DNA of 35,607 bases from Actinomycetota bacterium (GCA_016870245.1 VGCA01000009.1:1-35607); one strand, 5' to 3'. Numbered from the stretch's first letter, positions 15,004 through 22,142 are shown. Numbers and translations: made by a program. Notes: generated by a model from the letters alone, not told the origin.

Positions 15004-15831
15004 GTGAAGGTCGGCATCCACCTGCCCCAGTACGGATCGGCCCTCGGGGGCGACGCGGTGCGGCGGGTCGCCCGTGCCGCCGAGGAGATGGGCTTCGCCG
15101 ATCTCTGGGTGAGTGACCACGTGTGCCATCCGGCGGAGCAGACCTACCCGTCGCCGTACCTGCTCGACCCGCTCATGACGCTCGGCTGGGGAGCCGCCGT
15201 GACCGAGCGCATCGGTCTCGGCACCAGCGTCCTCGTGCTCCCGCTCCACGAGCCGGTGTGGACCGCGAAGGCGCTGGCGAGCCTCGACGTGATGAGCGGC
15301 GGTCGCCTCACCGTCGGCGTCGGCGTCGGATGGTCGGAGCGCGAGTACGAGGCCGTCGGCGCGTCGTTCGCGACACGCGGTGCGCGGCTCGACGAGGCCA
15401 TCGACATCCTGCGCACCTGTTGGCGCGACGACCCCGCCTCCTACTCCGGTGAGCACTACGCCTTCCGGGACATCCGCGTCGTGCCGCGCCCGGAGGGGCC
15501 GATCCCGATCTGGGTCGGTGGTCGCAGCGACGCGGCGTTTCGGCGCGGCGTCACGAAGGGGGACGGGTTCCACCTCATCGGCCTCACGCCGGAGCAGGCC
15601 GCGACCCACGTGCAGCGGCTGCGCCGCGACCGGCCGGAGGACGCGTTCACCATCTCGTTACGCACCGGCTGGGATCCGCTGGGGATGGAACCCGACCTCA
15701 TCCGCCGGGAGCACGAGGAGTTCGCCGCCGCCGGCATCCAGCACGTCGTCTCCGCCCCATGGCGGACGACGTGCGACGAGTGGCTGCGCTCGATGGAGGT
15801 CCTGGCCGGCATCGTCGGCCTGCACCCCTGA
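15004..15831 (+). CDS. LLM-class F420-dependent oxidoreductase (TIGR03619-like)
   Basis: A 275-aa luciferase-like protein starting VKVGIHLPQYGSALGG. The sequence shows ADLWVSDHV, the strand IGLGTSVLVLPLHEP, LDVMSGGRLTVGVGVGWSEREYEAVG and IPIWVGGRSDAAFRRG, a strong match to the actinobacterial TIGR03619 type. These are predicted to use F420, but the substrates are largely unknown. GTG 15004 is preferred over TTG 14995 because a -10 element sits 8 nt upstream. It diverges from the SDR operon and is followed, after about 100 bp, by the histone-like gene with its own Shine-Dalgarno. Confidence 0.87.
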   Translation: MKVGIHLPQYGSALGGDAVRRVARAAEEMGFADLWVSDHVCHPAEQTYPSPYLLDPLMTLGWGAAVTERIGLGTSVLVLPLHEPVWTAKALASLDVMSGGRLTVGVGVGWSEREYEAVGASFATRGARLDEAIDILRTCWRDDPASYSGEHYAFRDIRVVPRPEGPIPIWVGGRSDAAFRRGVTKGDGFHLIGLTPEQAATHVQRLRRDRPEDAFTISLRTGWDPLGMEPDLIRREHEEFAAAGIQHVVSAPWRTTCDEWLRSMEVLAGIVGLHP

Positions 15832-15928
15832 GGTTCGCCGGACCGCGCGCGACGCTCCATGCCGTGGATATCCGGCGGGTCGCCGACGCGTGCAACACTC
15901 TCACTTCGGCCCGACGTTGGAGGTGGCC

Positions 15929-16351
15929 ATGGCCCAGCGCAGCTCGAACAGCGGCAGCGAGCGCGGTCTCGACCGGCTCTCGGCGAAATCCGAGCGAGTC
16001 ATGAACGACATCGGCGAACAGCTCCGCCGCCTCGAGGAGCAGGTGCGGGATTCGGTCTCGCGTGGCCAAGAGGCGACGGAGCGGCTCCTCGAGAACGCCC
16101 AGCGGGAGATCCGGAGCCAGCTCGACGGGCTGCGCCGGGAGATCGACGGGTTGACCCGCCGGGTCCGTGCCACGGCCGCGAAGAAGGCCCCGGCCAAGAA
16201 GCCCGCTGGCAAGAAGGCCCCGGCCAAGAAGCCCGCGGCCAAGAAGGCCCCGGCCAAGAAGCCCGCGGCCAAGAAGGCCCCGGCCAAGAAGCCCGCGGCC
16301 AAGAAGGCCCCGGCCAAGAAGCCCGCAGGCAAGAAGGCCCCCACCAAGTAG
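15929..16351 (+). CDS. Coiled-coil protein with histone-H1-like Lys/Ala/Pro tail (phasin- or nucleoid-associated-like)
   Basis: A 140-aa protein in two parts. Residues about 15-80 form a charged amphipathic helix with heptad-like spacing (RLSAKSERVMNDIGEQLRRL, then ENAQREIRSQLDGLRREIDG). Residues about 84-140 are a tail of AKKAPAKKP repeats resembling eukaryotic histone H1. The tail would bind DNA without sequence specificity. The same layout, phasin-like helix plus AKP-rich tail, is known in PhaF- and PhaM-type proteins that tether polyhydroxyalkanoate granules to the nucleoid. Stand-alone histone-like compaction is the alternative. No PHA synthase gene is in the window. ATG 15929 follows a GGAGG Shine-Dalgarno. 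The tail is coded by a 30-bp DNA repeat, so its length may vary between strains. Confidence 0.75.
   Translation: MAQRSSNSGSERGLDRLSAKSERVMNDIGEQLRRLEEQVRDSVSRGQEATERLLENAQREIRSQLDGLRREIDGLTRRVRATAAKKAPAKKPAGKKAPAKKPAAKKAPAKKPAAKKAPAKKPAAKKAPAKKPAGKKAPTK
16181..16348 (+). repeat. 30-bp in-frame tandem repeat encoding the basic tail
   Basis: Five nearly identical 30-bp units, each coding KKAPAKKPAx with x usually Ala or Gly, and a partial sixth make up the tail of the 15929 gene. Units at 16211, 16241 and 16271 are identical. Differences in the others are single codons (GCT GGC, GCA GGC). Replication slippage would add or remove 10 residues at a time. Confidence 0.9.
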
Positions 16352-16370
16352 GTCCGGCTGGAAGCCGGGC
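16352..16370. terminator. Hairpin between convergent genes
   Basis: GTCCGGCT and AGCCGGGC pair across a GGA loop directly after the TAG of the histone-like gene, giving an 8-bp GC stem with one G-T wobble. The gene on the other strand stops at 16380. There is no U-tract, so the assignment is moderate. Confidence 0.5.
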
Positions 16371-16379
16371 CGACTGAGC

Positions 16380-16874
16380 TCAGGCGGGCGCGGGGCCTGC
16401 GGCGGTCGACTCGAACGCCGCGAGCAGCTGGTCGACGACTCGCGCCGTCGTGCGCTGCTGGGCGTCGGAGAGGCCCAGTGACTCCTCCCAGGCGTGGAGA
16501 TCGGCATTGACCCGGGTCGCCACCGCGAGCCCTTCGGGGGTGAGCTCGACGACGACCCGGCGGCGGTCGTCGGGGTCCGCGGACCGGCGGAGCCAGCCCG
16601 CCTTCTCCAAGCGGTCGAGGGCCAGGGACATCCCCCCGCTCGTGCGGTCGAGGATCTCGCAGATCCGTCCAGGGGTGGCCCGCTGGTCGGGGGAGCGGCG
16701 GACGACCGCCAGCACCAGGTAGTCGGCGGCCGACACCCCGGCCGTCCCGGCGATGTCGTCGAGCACCCGCTGCAGGAGCAGCTGGAGCCGCACGAGGCGG
16801 GCCAGGATGCCGACGTCGGCCGGCAGTCCCAGCTCGGCGGCCCAGTCGCGCGTCGGGGCGTCGAGCGGGCCCAT
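16380..16874 (-). CDS. MarR-family transcriptional regulator
   Basis: A 164-aa winged-helix regulator. The recognition region is DRTSGGMSLALDRLEKAGWL followed by the wing SADPDDRRRVVVELTPEG, the typical MarR arrangement. Flanking helices (LARLVRLQLLLQRVLDDIAG and ARVVDQLLAAFE) would make the dimer interface. ATG 16874 directly abuts the TGA of the amidohydrolase gene, so the two are one transcript with coupled translation. A palindrome overlapping the promoter of this operon (18161-18178) is a likely binding site, implying autoregulation with release by a pathway ligand, as is usual for MarR proteins. Confidence 0.9.
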   Translation of the reverse strand: MGPLDAPTRDWAAELGLPADVGILARLVRLQLLLQRVLDDIAGTAGVSAADYLVLAVVRRSPDQRATPGRICEILDRTSGGMSLALDRLEKAGWLRRSADPDDRRRVVVELTPEGLAVATRVNADLHAWEESLGLSDAQQRTTARVVDQLLAAFESTAAGPAPA

Positions 16875-18095
16875 TCAGGCGCTGACGCCGAAGCGCTCGA
16901 GCCCGTAGGCCCGCACGGCGTTGCCGCGGACCAGCATCCGCACCTCGTCGGCGTCCAGGCCGGCGGCCTCGGCCAAACGGTGGGCGACGGCCCGAGAGCC
17001 GGGCCAGGAGCCGTTGGGGTGCGGGTAGTCCATCTCGAACACGATCTGGCCCATGCCGATCTCGTCGCGGCTCTTGAGTCCGTGCAGGTCGTCGAAGATG
17101 CACCCGAAGACCCGGTCCCGCACGTAGGACGACGGCGGGTGGGGGAGCTCGACGCCGCCGACCCCCTCGTGCCAGACACCGTCCATGCGCTCCATCTGGA
17201 ACGGCATCCAGCCCACCTGGCTCTCGGCGTACGCGAGCTTGAGGGTGGGGAAGCGCTCCAGGGTGCGCGACCAGATGAAGTCGGCGAGCGACCCCTGGGC
17301 GTTGTGCGCGTTGAGCGACATCGACACCGCGAGCGGCGCGTCGGGCGACGTGCTCGGCATGCTCGACGACGAGCCGATGTGCATCGAGACGGTCGTGTCG
17401 GTCTCGACGCAGGCTTGGAACACCGGGTCCCACTTGCCGGTGTACAGCGATGGATACCCGAGCTTCGACGGGTTCTCGCTGAAGGCGATCGACGCGCTGC
17501 CCTTCGCCGCGCAGCGTCGCACCTCGTCGGCGGCGAGGTCGGGGTCCCACAGCGGCACGACGGTGAGGGGGATCAGGCGGCCCGCGCCGGCGCCGCCACA
17601 CCACTCCTCGATCATCCAGTCGTTGTAGATCTGCAGGCAGGCGAGGCCCAGCTCGTGGTCGGCCCGCTCGGCGAAGCCCTGCCCGGCGAAGCGGGGGAAG
17701 GTGTTGGGGTAGTTGATCGACACCTCGACGTGGCCCTCGTCCATGTCGGCGAGCCGGGCGGCCTGGTCGTAGGTGCCGGGCCGGAACTCGTCGTAGATCG
17801 CCGGCCGGTTCTCGTGCTGGTCGACCGGGAGCCCGCCGCACGCGTGGAGCATCCCGGTGGGGAGGACGAGGTCGTCGAAGAGCCAGATGTCGCACCAGTC
17901 GCCGTCGGGCACGTCGCGAGCGAGGTGGATGGCGCCGCCCTCGAACGAGAGCTTCGCCCTCTCCCGCACGACGCGGGGACCCCGCTCCTTCATCGATACC
18001 GGCAGCTCCCGCTGCCAGAGGTCCTGGGGCTCGAGGACGTGGTCGTCGACCGAGATGATGTCGGGGAACTCGGACTCGGGCGGGGTGACGGACAT
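16875..18095 (-). CDS. PF04909 amidohydrolase-family metalloenzyme (third of four)
   Basis: A 406-aa TIM-barrel metalloenzyme. Landmarks: ISVDDHVLEPQDLW (Asp17, His19), SINYPNTFPRFAGQGF, TVSMHIGSSSSMPS (strand-5 His), LERFPTLKLAYAESQVGWMP, and FEMDYPHPNGSWPGS with the strand-8 Asp. Among the four paralogues it looks closest to the 9529 protein in its EP-DLW start. The frame extends upstream to 18305 across the promoter region, but ATG 18095 has an AGGAG Shine-Dalgarno and fits homologue N-termini. It is co-transcribed with the MarR gene, which suggests that its substrate or product is the inducer. The reaction (decarboxylation or hydrolysis) is undetermined. Confidence 0.9.
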   Translation of the reverse strand: MSVTPPESEFPDIISVDDHVLEPQDLWQRELPVSMKERGPRVVRERAKLSFEGGAIHLARDVPDGDWCDIWLFDDLVLPTGMLHACGGLPVDQHENRPAIYDEFRPGTYDQAARLADMDEGHVEVSINYPNTFPRFAGQGFAERADHELGLACLQIYNDWMIEEWCGGAGAGRLIPLTVVPLWDPDLAADEVRRCAAKGSASIAFSENPSKLGYPSLYTGKWDPVFQACVETDTTVSMHIGSSSSMPSTSPDAPLAVSMSLNAHNAQGSLADFIWSRTLERFPTLKLAYAESQVGWMPFQMERMDGVWHEGVGGVELPHPPSSYVRDRVFGCIFDDLHGLKSRDEIGMGQIVFEMDYPHPNGSWPGSRAVAHRLAEAAGLDADEVRMLVRGNAVRAYGLERFGVSA

Positions 18096-18160
18096 GGCGG
18101 GCTCCTCGGCGGGTCGGGCGGCACGGCCGGGTGGGGTCGGACGGCACGGTGGGAGGTGGC

Positions 18161-18190
18161 TGTCTTTGCCCAAAGATACTTGTCGCAAAG
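18161..18190. promoter_or_regulatory. Probable MarR operator (palindrome) at the amidohydrolase-marR promoter
   Basis: TGTCTTTG-CC-CAAAGATA (18161-18178) has arms matching at 7 of 8 positions, the size and shape of MarR operators. A weaker dyad, CTTGTCGCAAAG (18179-18190), adjoins it. The patch is unusually A/T-rich for this window. It covers the leftward -10 hexamer TATCTT. Confidence 0.6.
18173..18178 (-). promoter_or_regulatory. -10 element TATCTT of the amidohydrolase-marR operon
   Basis: Reading leftward, TATCTT lies 77 nt before ATG 18095, and TTGACC (a -35-like hexamer) lies 21 bp upstream of it, a longer gap than the ideal 17. Such suboptimal spacing is tolerated in regulated promoters. 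Confidence 0.4.
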
Positions 18191-18242
18191 CCACTCCCCG
18201 GTCAAGCGCCGGCCGAAGTGCGGTCACCCCGGCCGGATCGGG

Positions 18243-18248
18243 CAGGAT
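18243..18248 (+). promoter_or_regulatory. Possible leaderless -10 element CAGGAT
   Basis: CAGGAT keeps the key A and final T of TANNNT and is followed by 7 nt and ATG 18256. No Shine-Dalgarno is seen before this gene. Confidence 0.3.
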
Positions 18249-18255
18249 CGCGGGC

Positions 18256-19032
18256 ATGACCCGCCCCCGTGTCGTGGACACCCCGCCCGGCACCGGACCG
18301 CTCACGATCCGCCTGGTGCTGCGCCACGCCTACGGGATGTGGCGGGCCCGGAGCCGGCGCATCGCCGCGGCCGCCTTCGTGTTCTTCGTGCCCCCGGCCC
18401 TGCTGTTCGTCGCGAGCGAGACCCTCCGCGACGCCTACGAGGACTCGTCCGGGACCGCGCGCTGGATGCTCCTCGCGGCCCTGGTGGCCGCCGCCAGCTT
18501 CGCCCGGTTCCTGGGCACCATCTTCTTCGCGGGGTTCCTCGACCTCGCAATCGGCGACGACTACTTCCGCGGCGAGCCGCGCACCCTCGGCGGGGTGATC
18601 CGCGACCTGCCCTGGTGGCCGCTGCTGGTGGTCGACGTGGTCGTCAACGTCACCGCGACGATCGGGCTGGCCTTCTTCCTCGTGCCCGGGATCGCCGTCT
18701 ACACCCTGTGGGGCCTGGTCGGGCCCGTGGTCGTGCAGGAGCGCGGCGGCCCGTTCGCCGCCCTCTCGCGCACGGCCCAGATCTCCCGTCCCCACTGGAG
18801 GATGGTCCTCGGCCTGGTGGTCGTCCCCCTCGCCGTCGAGCACGCGCTGGCCGAGTTCGTGCGCCACCTCGTGGAGAGTGACGGGGTGCTGGTCGTCGTG
18901 GTGACCGAGTGGCTCATCGCGATGACCATGCTGGCCGCCGTCGGCGTCACCGAGGTCGCCCTCGCGACCGAGCTCATGGCCCGCTCGCCCCGGTCGCAAC
19001 GCGACGTCGTCGCCGACGCAGTCGCGCCTTGA
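18256..19032 (+). CDS. Integral membrane protein, unknown function
   Basis: A 258-aa protein with roughly five or six hydrophobic segments: AAAAFVFFVPPALLFVA, WMLLAALVAAASFARFLGTI, WPLLVVDVVVNVTATIGLAF, VPGIAVYTLWGLVGPVVV, VLGLVVVPLAVEHAL and TEWLIAMTMLAAVGVTEVAL. A central RGEPRTLGGVIRDLPWW loop and SRTAQISRPHWRMVLGL near the end resemble bacterial YciC-like or glycerophosphodiesterase-associated membrane domains. That likeness is weak and no function is assigned. The gene is likely leaderless. It runs into the 32-bp tandem repeat immediately after its TGA. Confidence 0.75.
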   Translation: MTRPRVVDTPPGTGPLTIRLVLRHAYGMWRARSRRIAAAAFVFFVPPALLFVASETLRDAYEDSSGTARWMLLAALVAAASFARFLGTIFFAGFLDLAIGDDYFRGEPRTLGGVIRDLPWWPLLVVDVVVNVTATIGLAFFLVPGIAVYTLWGLVGPVVVQERGGPFAALSRTAQISRPHWRMVLGLVVVPLAVEHALAEFVRHLVESDGVLVVVVTEWLIAMTMLAAVGVTEVALATELMARSPRSQRDVVADAVAP

Positions 19033-19036
19033 TCCC

Positions 19037-19182
19037 GGGTCGCTGCGCTCCCTACTCCGGGGTCGCTCCGCTCGCTGCGCTCCCTACTCCGGGGTCGCTC
19101 CGCTCGCTGCGCTCCCTACTCCGGGGTCGCTCCGCTCGCTGCGCTCCCTACTCCGGGGTCGCTCCGCTCGCTGCGCTCCCTA
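19037..19182. repeat. 32-bp tandem repeat filling a convergent intergenic gap
   Basis: About four and a half copies of a 32-bp unit. On the minus strand each unit starts TAGGGAGCGCAGCGAGCG and ends GACCCCGGAG. The first unit begins with the TAG stop codon of the flavoprotein gene (19182-19180). Further TAGs fall at 19150, 19118, 19086 and 19054. The plus-strand copy nearest the membrane-protein gene is truncated. The array occupies nearly the whole gap between the stops at 19032 and 19180. Confidence 0.92.
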
Positions 19183-20288
19183 GAACAGGGTCTTGGCCCA
19201 CTCCACGTGGTGCTGCGGGTTGACCATGGCGTGCTGGGTGCCCGCGTGGATGTCGCGGAAGGCCCGCTCGAGCGGCCCCGAGCGCAGGGCGGTGGTCCCC
19301 GCCATGAGGTAGCAGGCCCGCACGATCTCGGCGCCCTCCTCGGTCACGTACGCCGTGGTCGAGCGCACCTCGGCGCTCAACGCGGCGTCGGCCGTGCCCA
19401 GCTCCGCCGCCTCCTCGGCCCGGCGGAACACCTCGTGGGCGCGGCCGGCCGCGGCCCGGCCCCGCTGCTCGAGTCGCGCGAGATCGTGCAGGAACCGCTC
19501 GCTCTCGGCGAGCGTCGTGGCCGAGCCCATGCGGTGCTTCGTCGGTGCGAGGGCCCGCACCTCGTCGAGCGCCCGCCGGGTGATCCCGATCGCCCACGCC
19601 GTGTGCCCCACGCAGGTGAGGATCAGGATGCCGAGGTCGTACTTCGGTCCACCCCGACGGTGCAGCGGCGCCATGGAGCCCGGTGCCGCGAACGAGAACG
19701 ACGCCTCCTCGGGGACGAACACGGAGTCGGCCACGTAGTCGTAGCTCGCGGTGGCCCGAAGCCCCATCACGTCCCAGTTGCCGGTGAGACGGACGTCGGA
19801 CTTGGGCACCACGCCCATGCGGTACTCCGCGGGGGCGTCGCCATCGGTGACGATGAACCCCATGCCCACCCAGGCCGCGTGGTCGATGCCGCTGCCGAAC
19901 TGGAACGCGCCGTTCACCAGGTACCCGCCGTCGGCCTTGGTCGCCTGACCACTGGGGGCGAGCTGCCCGGCCATCAGGGGGATCCCGTCGGCGAAGGCCC
20001 GCTCGACGAATCCGTCCTCGCACCACGCGCCGAAGAAGGCGCTCGTGGTGCCGCACGCCAGGTAGGTCCACGCGGTCGACCCGTCGGCGTAGGCGATCTC
20101 CTCGATGATGTCGAGGTTCTCCTCGATCGACAGCTCGAGGCCGCCGACCTCCTTCGGGACCAGGGCGCCGTACAGGCCGGCCTCGGCGAGGGCGGCCACC
20201 ACCTCGTGGTCGACCGGCGTCGCGTCGGCGTGCGCGTGGGCCTCGACGAGGGGGCGCAGGGCCCGGGCGGGTCGTGGACGGTCGTCAT
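19180..20288 (-). pseudogene. HsaA/acyl-CoA dehydrogenase-like flavoprotein with an N-terminal frameshift
   Basis: The main frame encodes a group D flavin monooxygenase-like protein: LVPKEVGGLELSIEENL, STAWTYLACG, NGAFQFGSGIDHAAWVGMGF, VRLTGNWDVMGLRATASYDY, and the C-terminal FRDIHAGTQHA. These match HsaA-type hydroxylases, which share the acyl-CoA dehydrogenase fold and use reduced flavin supplied by a partner. The frame has no usable start near its N-terminus. ATG 20288, with an AGGGGG Shine-Dalgarno, reads MTTVHDPPG in another frame. One extra base near 20268-20269 would give MTTVHDPARALRPLVEAHAH, a normal N-terminus, and about 369 aa. An indel error or a recent mutation explains this; a later start at an internal GTG would lose a conserved helix. 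Confidence 0.8.
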
Positions 20289-20341
20289 CGGGATCCCCCT
20301 GGGTCGCGCGCCCGGCGGAGGGGCCGAGCCGGTGCGAAGAG

Positions 20342-20347
20342 TACGGT
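20342..20347 (+). promoter_or_regulatory. Leaderless -10 element TACGGT
   Basis: TACGGT plus 6 nt (GCAGCC) leads directly to GTG 20354, nearly identical to the arrangement at 10757-10771. It drives the lipid-type gene run that follows. Confidence 0.5.
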
Positions 20348-20353
20348 GCAGCC

Positions 20354-20917
20354 GTGCCCGACGCCTCCTCCAGCCCCGCCACCGCGCCGCCCGCGAGCCC
20401 CAAGGTCGACGGCCGCGAGCCGGTGTTCCGGCGCTTCGACGACCCCGACGTGCCCTGGCAGCGGGTCAAGGCCCAGCGCAACGCCGACGGCACCGAGTCG
20501 TCGGTCTGGGAGAAGTGGTTCGCGTTCTCCGCCGAGCCGCAGTACCTGTCGCTCTACGCCAGGTACGACCCGGGGATGATCGTGCGCCGCCACGGGCACT
20601 TCAGCCCCCACATCGTGTTCGTCCTCGAGGGCGAGGCGTGGTTCGGCGACGAGCACTGCCCGGCCGGCACCCACATCGAGCTGCCGCTCGGCGCCGCGTT
20701 CGGGCCGGTCGTCGCCGGCGACGAGGGCTGCGTGATGTTCGAGGTCATGCTCGGCGACCCGCGCTCGTGGGGCGATGAACCGGAGCGGTTCGACGTCGCC
20801 CTCGCCGAGCGGGGCGCGGAGAAGCTGCCCGACCCGCCGCTCGAGTTCCCCGAATGGCTCCAGGACCTCCGGTCCCACTGGGCCGGAGCCGCCGAAGGAA
20901 AGGGAGACGACGCGTGA
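20354..20917 (+). CDS. Cupin-domain protein
   Basis: A 187-aa protein with one central cupin barrel. YDPGMIVRRHGHFSPHIVFV carries the His cluster of motif 1, followed by LEGEAWFGDEHCPAGTHIELPLG. The second motif (GCVMFEVML) lacks the usual His, so any metal site would rely mainly on the first. A 60-residue N-terminal extension (EPVFRRFDDPDVPWQRVKAQ) and a short C-terminal helix flank the barrel. The role could be a dioxygenase, an isomerase or a binding protein. GTG 20354 is chosen for the -10 element 6 nt upstream. Its TGA overlaps the GTG of the next gene (GTGA), so it is translationally coupled to the kinase-like gene. Confidence 0.82.
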   Translation: MPDASSSPATAPPASPKVDGREPVFRRFDDPDVPWQRVKAQRNADGTESSVWEKWFAFSAEPQYLSLYARYDPGMIVRRHGHFSPHIVFVLEGEAWFGDEHCPAGTHIELPLGAAFGPVVAGDEGCVMFEVMLGDPRSWGDEPERFDVALAERGAEKLPDPPLEFPEWLQDLRSHWAGAAEGKGDDA

Positions 20918-22056
20918 GCCCCGACGCCGACGACGCCGCACGCCCCGAGGACATGGCTCGGCCGCAGACGAGCACCCGGGACCGCGACGAGGTCCGGGCG
21001 CGCCTGGAGGCCTGGCTGGCCGGCCGGCACGGCGACAAGACGCCGTGGGTGCACGAGCTCGCCGTCCCCGACGGCACCGGGATGTCGAGCGAGACGCTGC
21101 TCTTCGACGTCACGTGGAGCGACGGCACGCACGACCGGCTCGTCGCCCGCCTCGCGCCCGACGCCGACGCGGTGCCGGTCTTCCCTCGCTACGACCTCGA
21201 CCTGCAGTACGCGACGATGAGCGAGGTCGCGGCGCGCTCGGCGGTCCCCGTGCCCCCGCTGTACGCCTTCGAGCCCGACCCCGTCCACCTCGGCACCGAG
21301 TTCCTCGTCATGCACCGCGTCGAGGGGGTGGTCCCCGCCGACATTCCGCCCTACGTGTTCGGCGCCGGGTGGCTGGCGGAGGCGGCGCCGGAGGATCGGC
21401 TGCGCCTCCAGCGCAACGTCGTGCAGGTGCTCGCCGACCTCCACGCGATCGCCGACCCCGAAGCCGCCTTCCCGTGGTACGTCCCGCCCGCGGGCACCAG
21501 CGCCCTGCGGGCCCACGTCGACTCGCAGCGGGAGTTCGCCGACTGGGTGCTCGACGGTCGTGACGGCCCGCTGATCGAGGCCGGCTTCGCGTGGCTCGAC
21601 GAGCACTGGCCCGCCGACGAGGGCGAGACCGTCCTGTCGTGGGGCGACGCCCGCATCGGCAACATCATGTTCGACGACTTCGCCCCCGTCGCGGTGCTCG
21701 ACTGGGAGATGGCGAGCCTGGCGCCTCGGGAGGTCGACCTCGGCTGGACGATCTACCTGCACCGGTTCTTCGACGACATCGCCCTCCAGTTCGGCCTCCC
21801 GGGCATGCCCGACTTCATGCGGCGCAGCCACCTCGCCGGCCTCTACCACGAGCTCACCGGGCATGCCCCGCGCGACCTCGACTGGTACACGGCCTACGCC
21901 GCGCTGCGGCACGCGGTGATCATGACCCGCATCGGGACCCGCTCGGCCCGCTTCGGAGAGGCGGAGATGGCCGACGACATCGACGACCTCATCACCCATC
22001 GGGCGGCGCTCGAGGCGATGCTCGCCGGCACCTACTGGGGCTCGGTGCCTGCATGA
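20914..22056 (+). CDS. APH-family phosphotransferase (aminoglycoside phosphotransferase-like kinase)
   Basis: A 380-aa kinase-like protein. LSWGDARIGNIMFDD is the catalytic loop, with Trp replacing the usual His of HGD, and AVLDWEMASLAPREVDLGW is the DFG-like metal-binding segment. This variant is typical of actinobacterial APH proteins encoded beside acyl-CoA dehydrogenases. Relatives of this type (the APH part of ACAD10/11, LvaA) phosphorylate 4-hydroxyacyl-CoAs, so a hydroxyacyl-CoA kinase is more likely than antibiotic resistance. GTG 20914 overlaps the cupin stop (GTGA), and its own TGA overlaps the ATG of the small ORF at 22053 (ATGA). A flavoprotein of the ACAD fold is divergently encoded nearby, which fits this idea. 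Confidence 0.85.
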   Translation: MSPDADDAARPEDMARPQTSTRDRDEVRARLEAWLAGRHGDKTPWVHELAVPDGTGMSSETLLFDVTWSDGTHDRLVARLAPDADAVPVFPRYDLDLQYATMSEVAARSAVPVPPLYAFEPDPVHLGTEFLVMHRVEGVVPADIPPYVFGAGWLAEAAPEDRLRLQRNVVQVLADLHAIADPEAAFPWYVPPAGTSALRAHVDSQREFADWVLDGRDGPLIEAGFAWLDEHWPADEGETVLSWGDARIGNIMFDDFAPVAVLDWEMASLAPREVDLGWTIYLHRFFDDIALQFGLPGMPDFMRRSHLAGLYHELTGHAPRDLDWYTAYAALRHAVIMTRIGTRSARFGEAEMADDIDDLITHRAALEAMLAGTYWGSVPA

Positions 22057-22142
22057 GCGAGCCCGTCGGCGGAGACGGCCGTTCCGTGCGCCGAGCGGGG
22101 CCCGAGTGGCCCGGCGCGAAGCGCCGGGAGCGGGAGTCGTGA
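22053..22142 (+). CDS. Small ORF bridging two genes, possible leader peptide
   Basis: A 29-codon ORF (MSEPVGGDGR..., very Arg/Gly-rich) starts inside the stop of the kinase gene (ATGA) and stops inside the start of the thioesterase gene (GTGA). It reads through a GC hairpin at 22110-22128. It may be a real leader peptide that carries ribosomes across the hairpin, or simply an open frame in a gap. I see no homology clue for the peptide itself. Confidence 0.35.
   Translation: MSEPVGGDGRSVRRAGPEWPGAKRRERES
22110..22128 (+). promoter_or_regulatory. RNA hairpin overlapping the thioesterase ribosome binding site
   Basis: CCCGGCGC-GAA-GCGCCGGG is a perfect 8-bp stem with a GAA triloop. Its 3' arm includes the GGG of GGGAG (22126-22130), which lies 8 nt before GTG 22139 and is the best Shine-Dalgarno there. 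It could hide the site unless a ribosome translating the small ORF melts it. Confidence 0.5.

Noticed and set aside
18909-19223. Plus-strand ORF through the 32-bp repeat (APYSGVAPLAALP-like repeats)
   Set aside because: It arises from translating the tandem repeat and has no ribosome binding site or homology; the repeat is not a multiple of 3.
20914-22056. Aminoglycoside resistance gene
   Set aside because: The SWGDARIGN catalytic loop and the lipid/CoA gene context point to the APH subgroup tied to acyl-CoA metabolism rather than drug inactivation.
22106-22138. GTG 22106 as the thioesterase start
   Set aside because: The added residues lie in the hairpin element, and GTG 22139 has a better-placed Shine-Dalgarno; kept as an alternative only.
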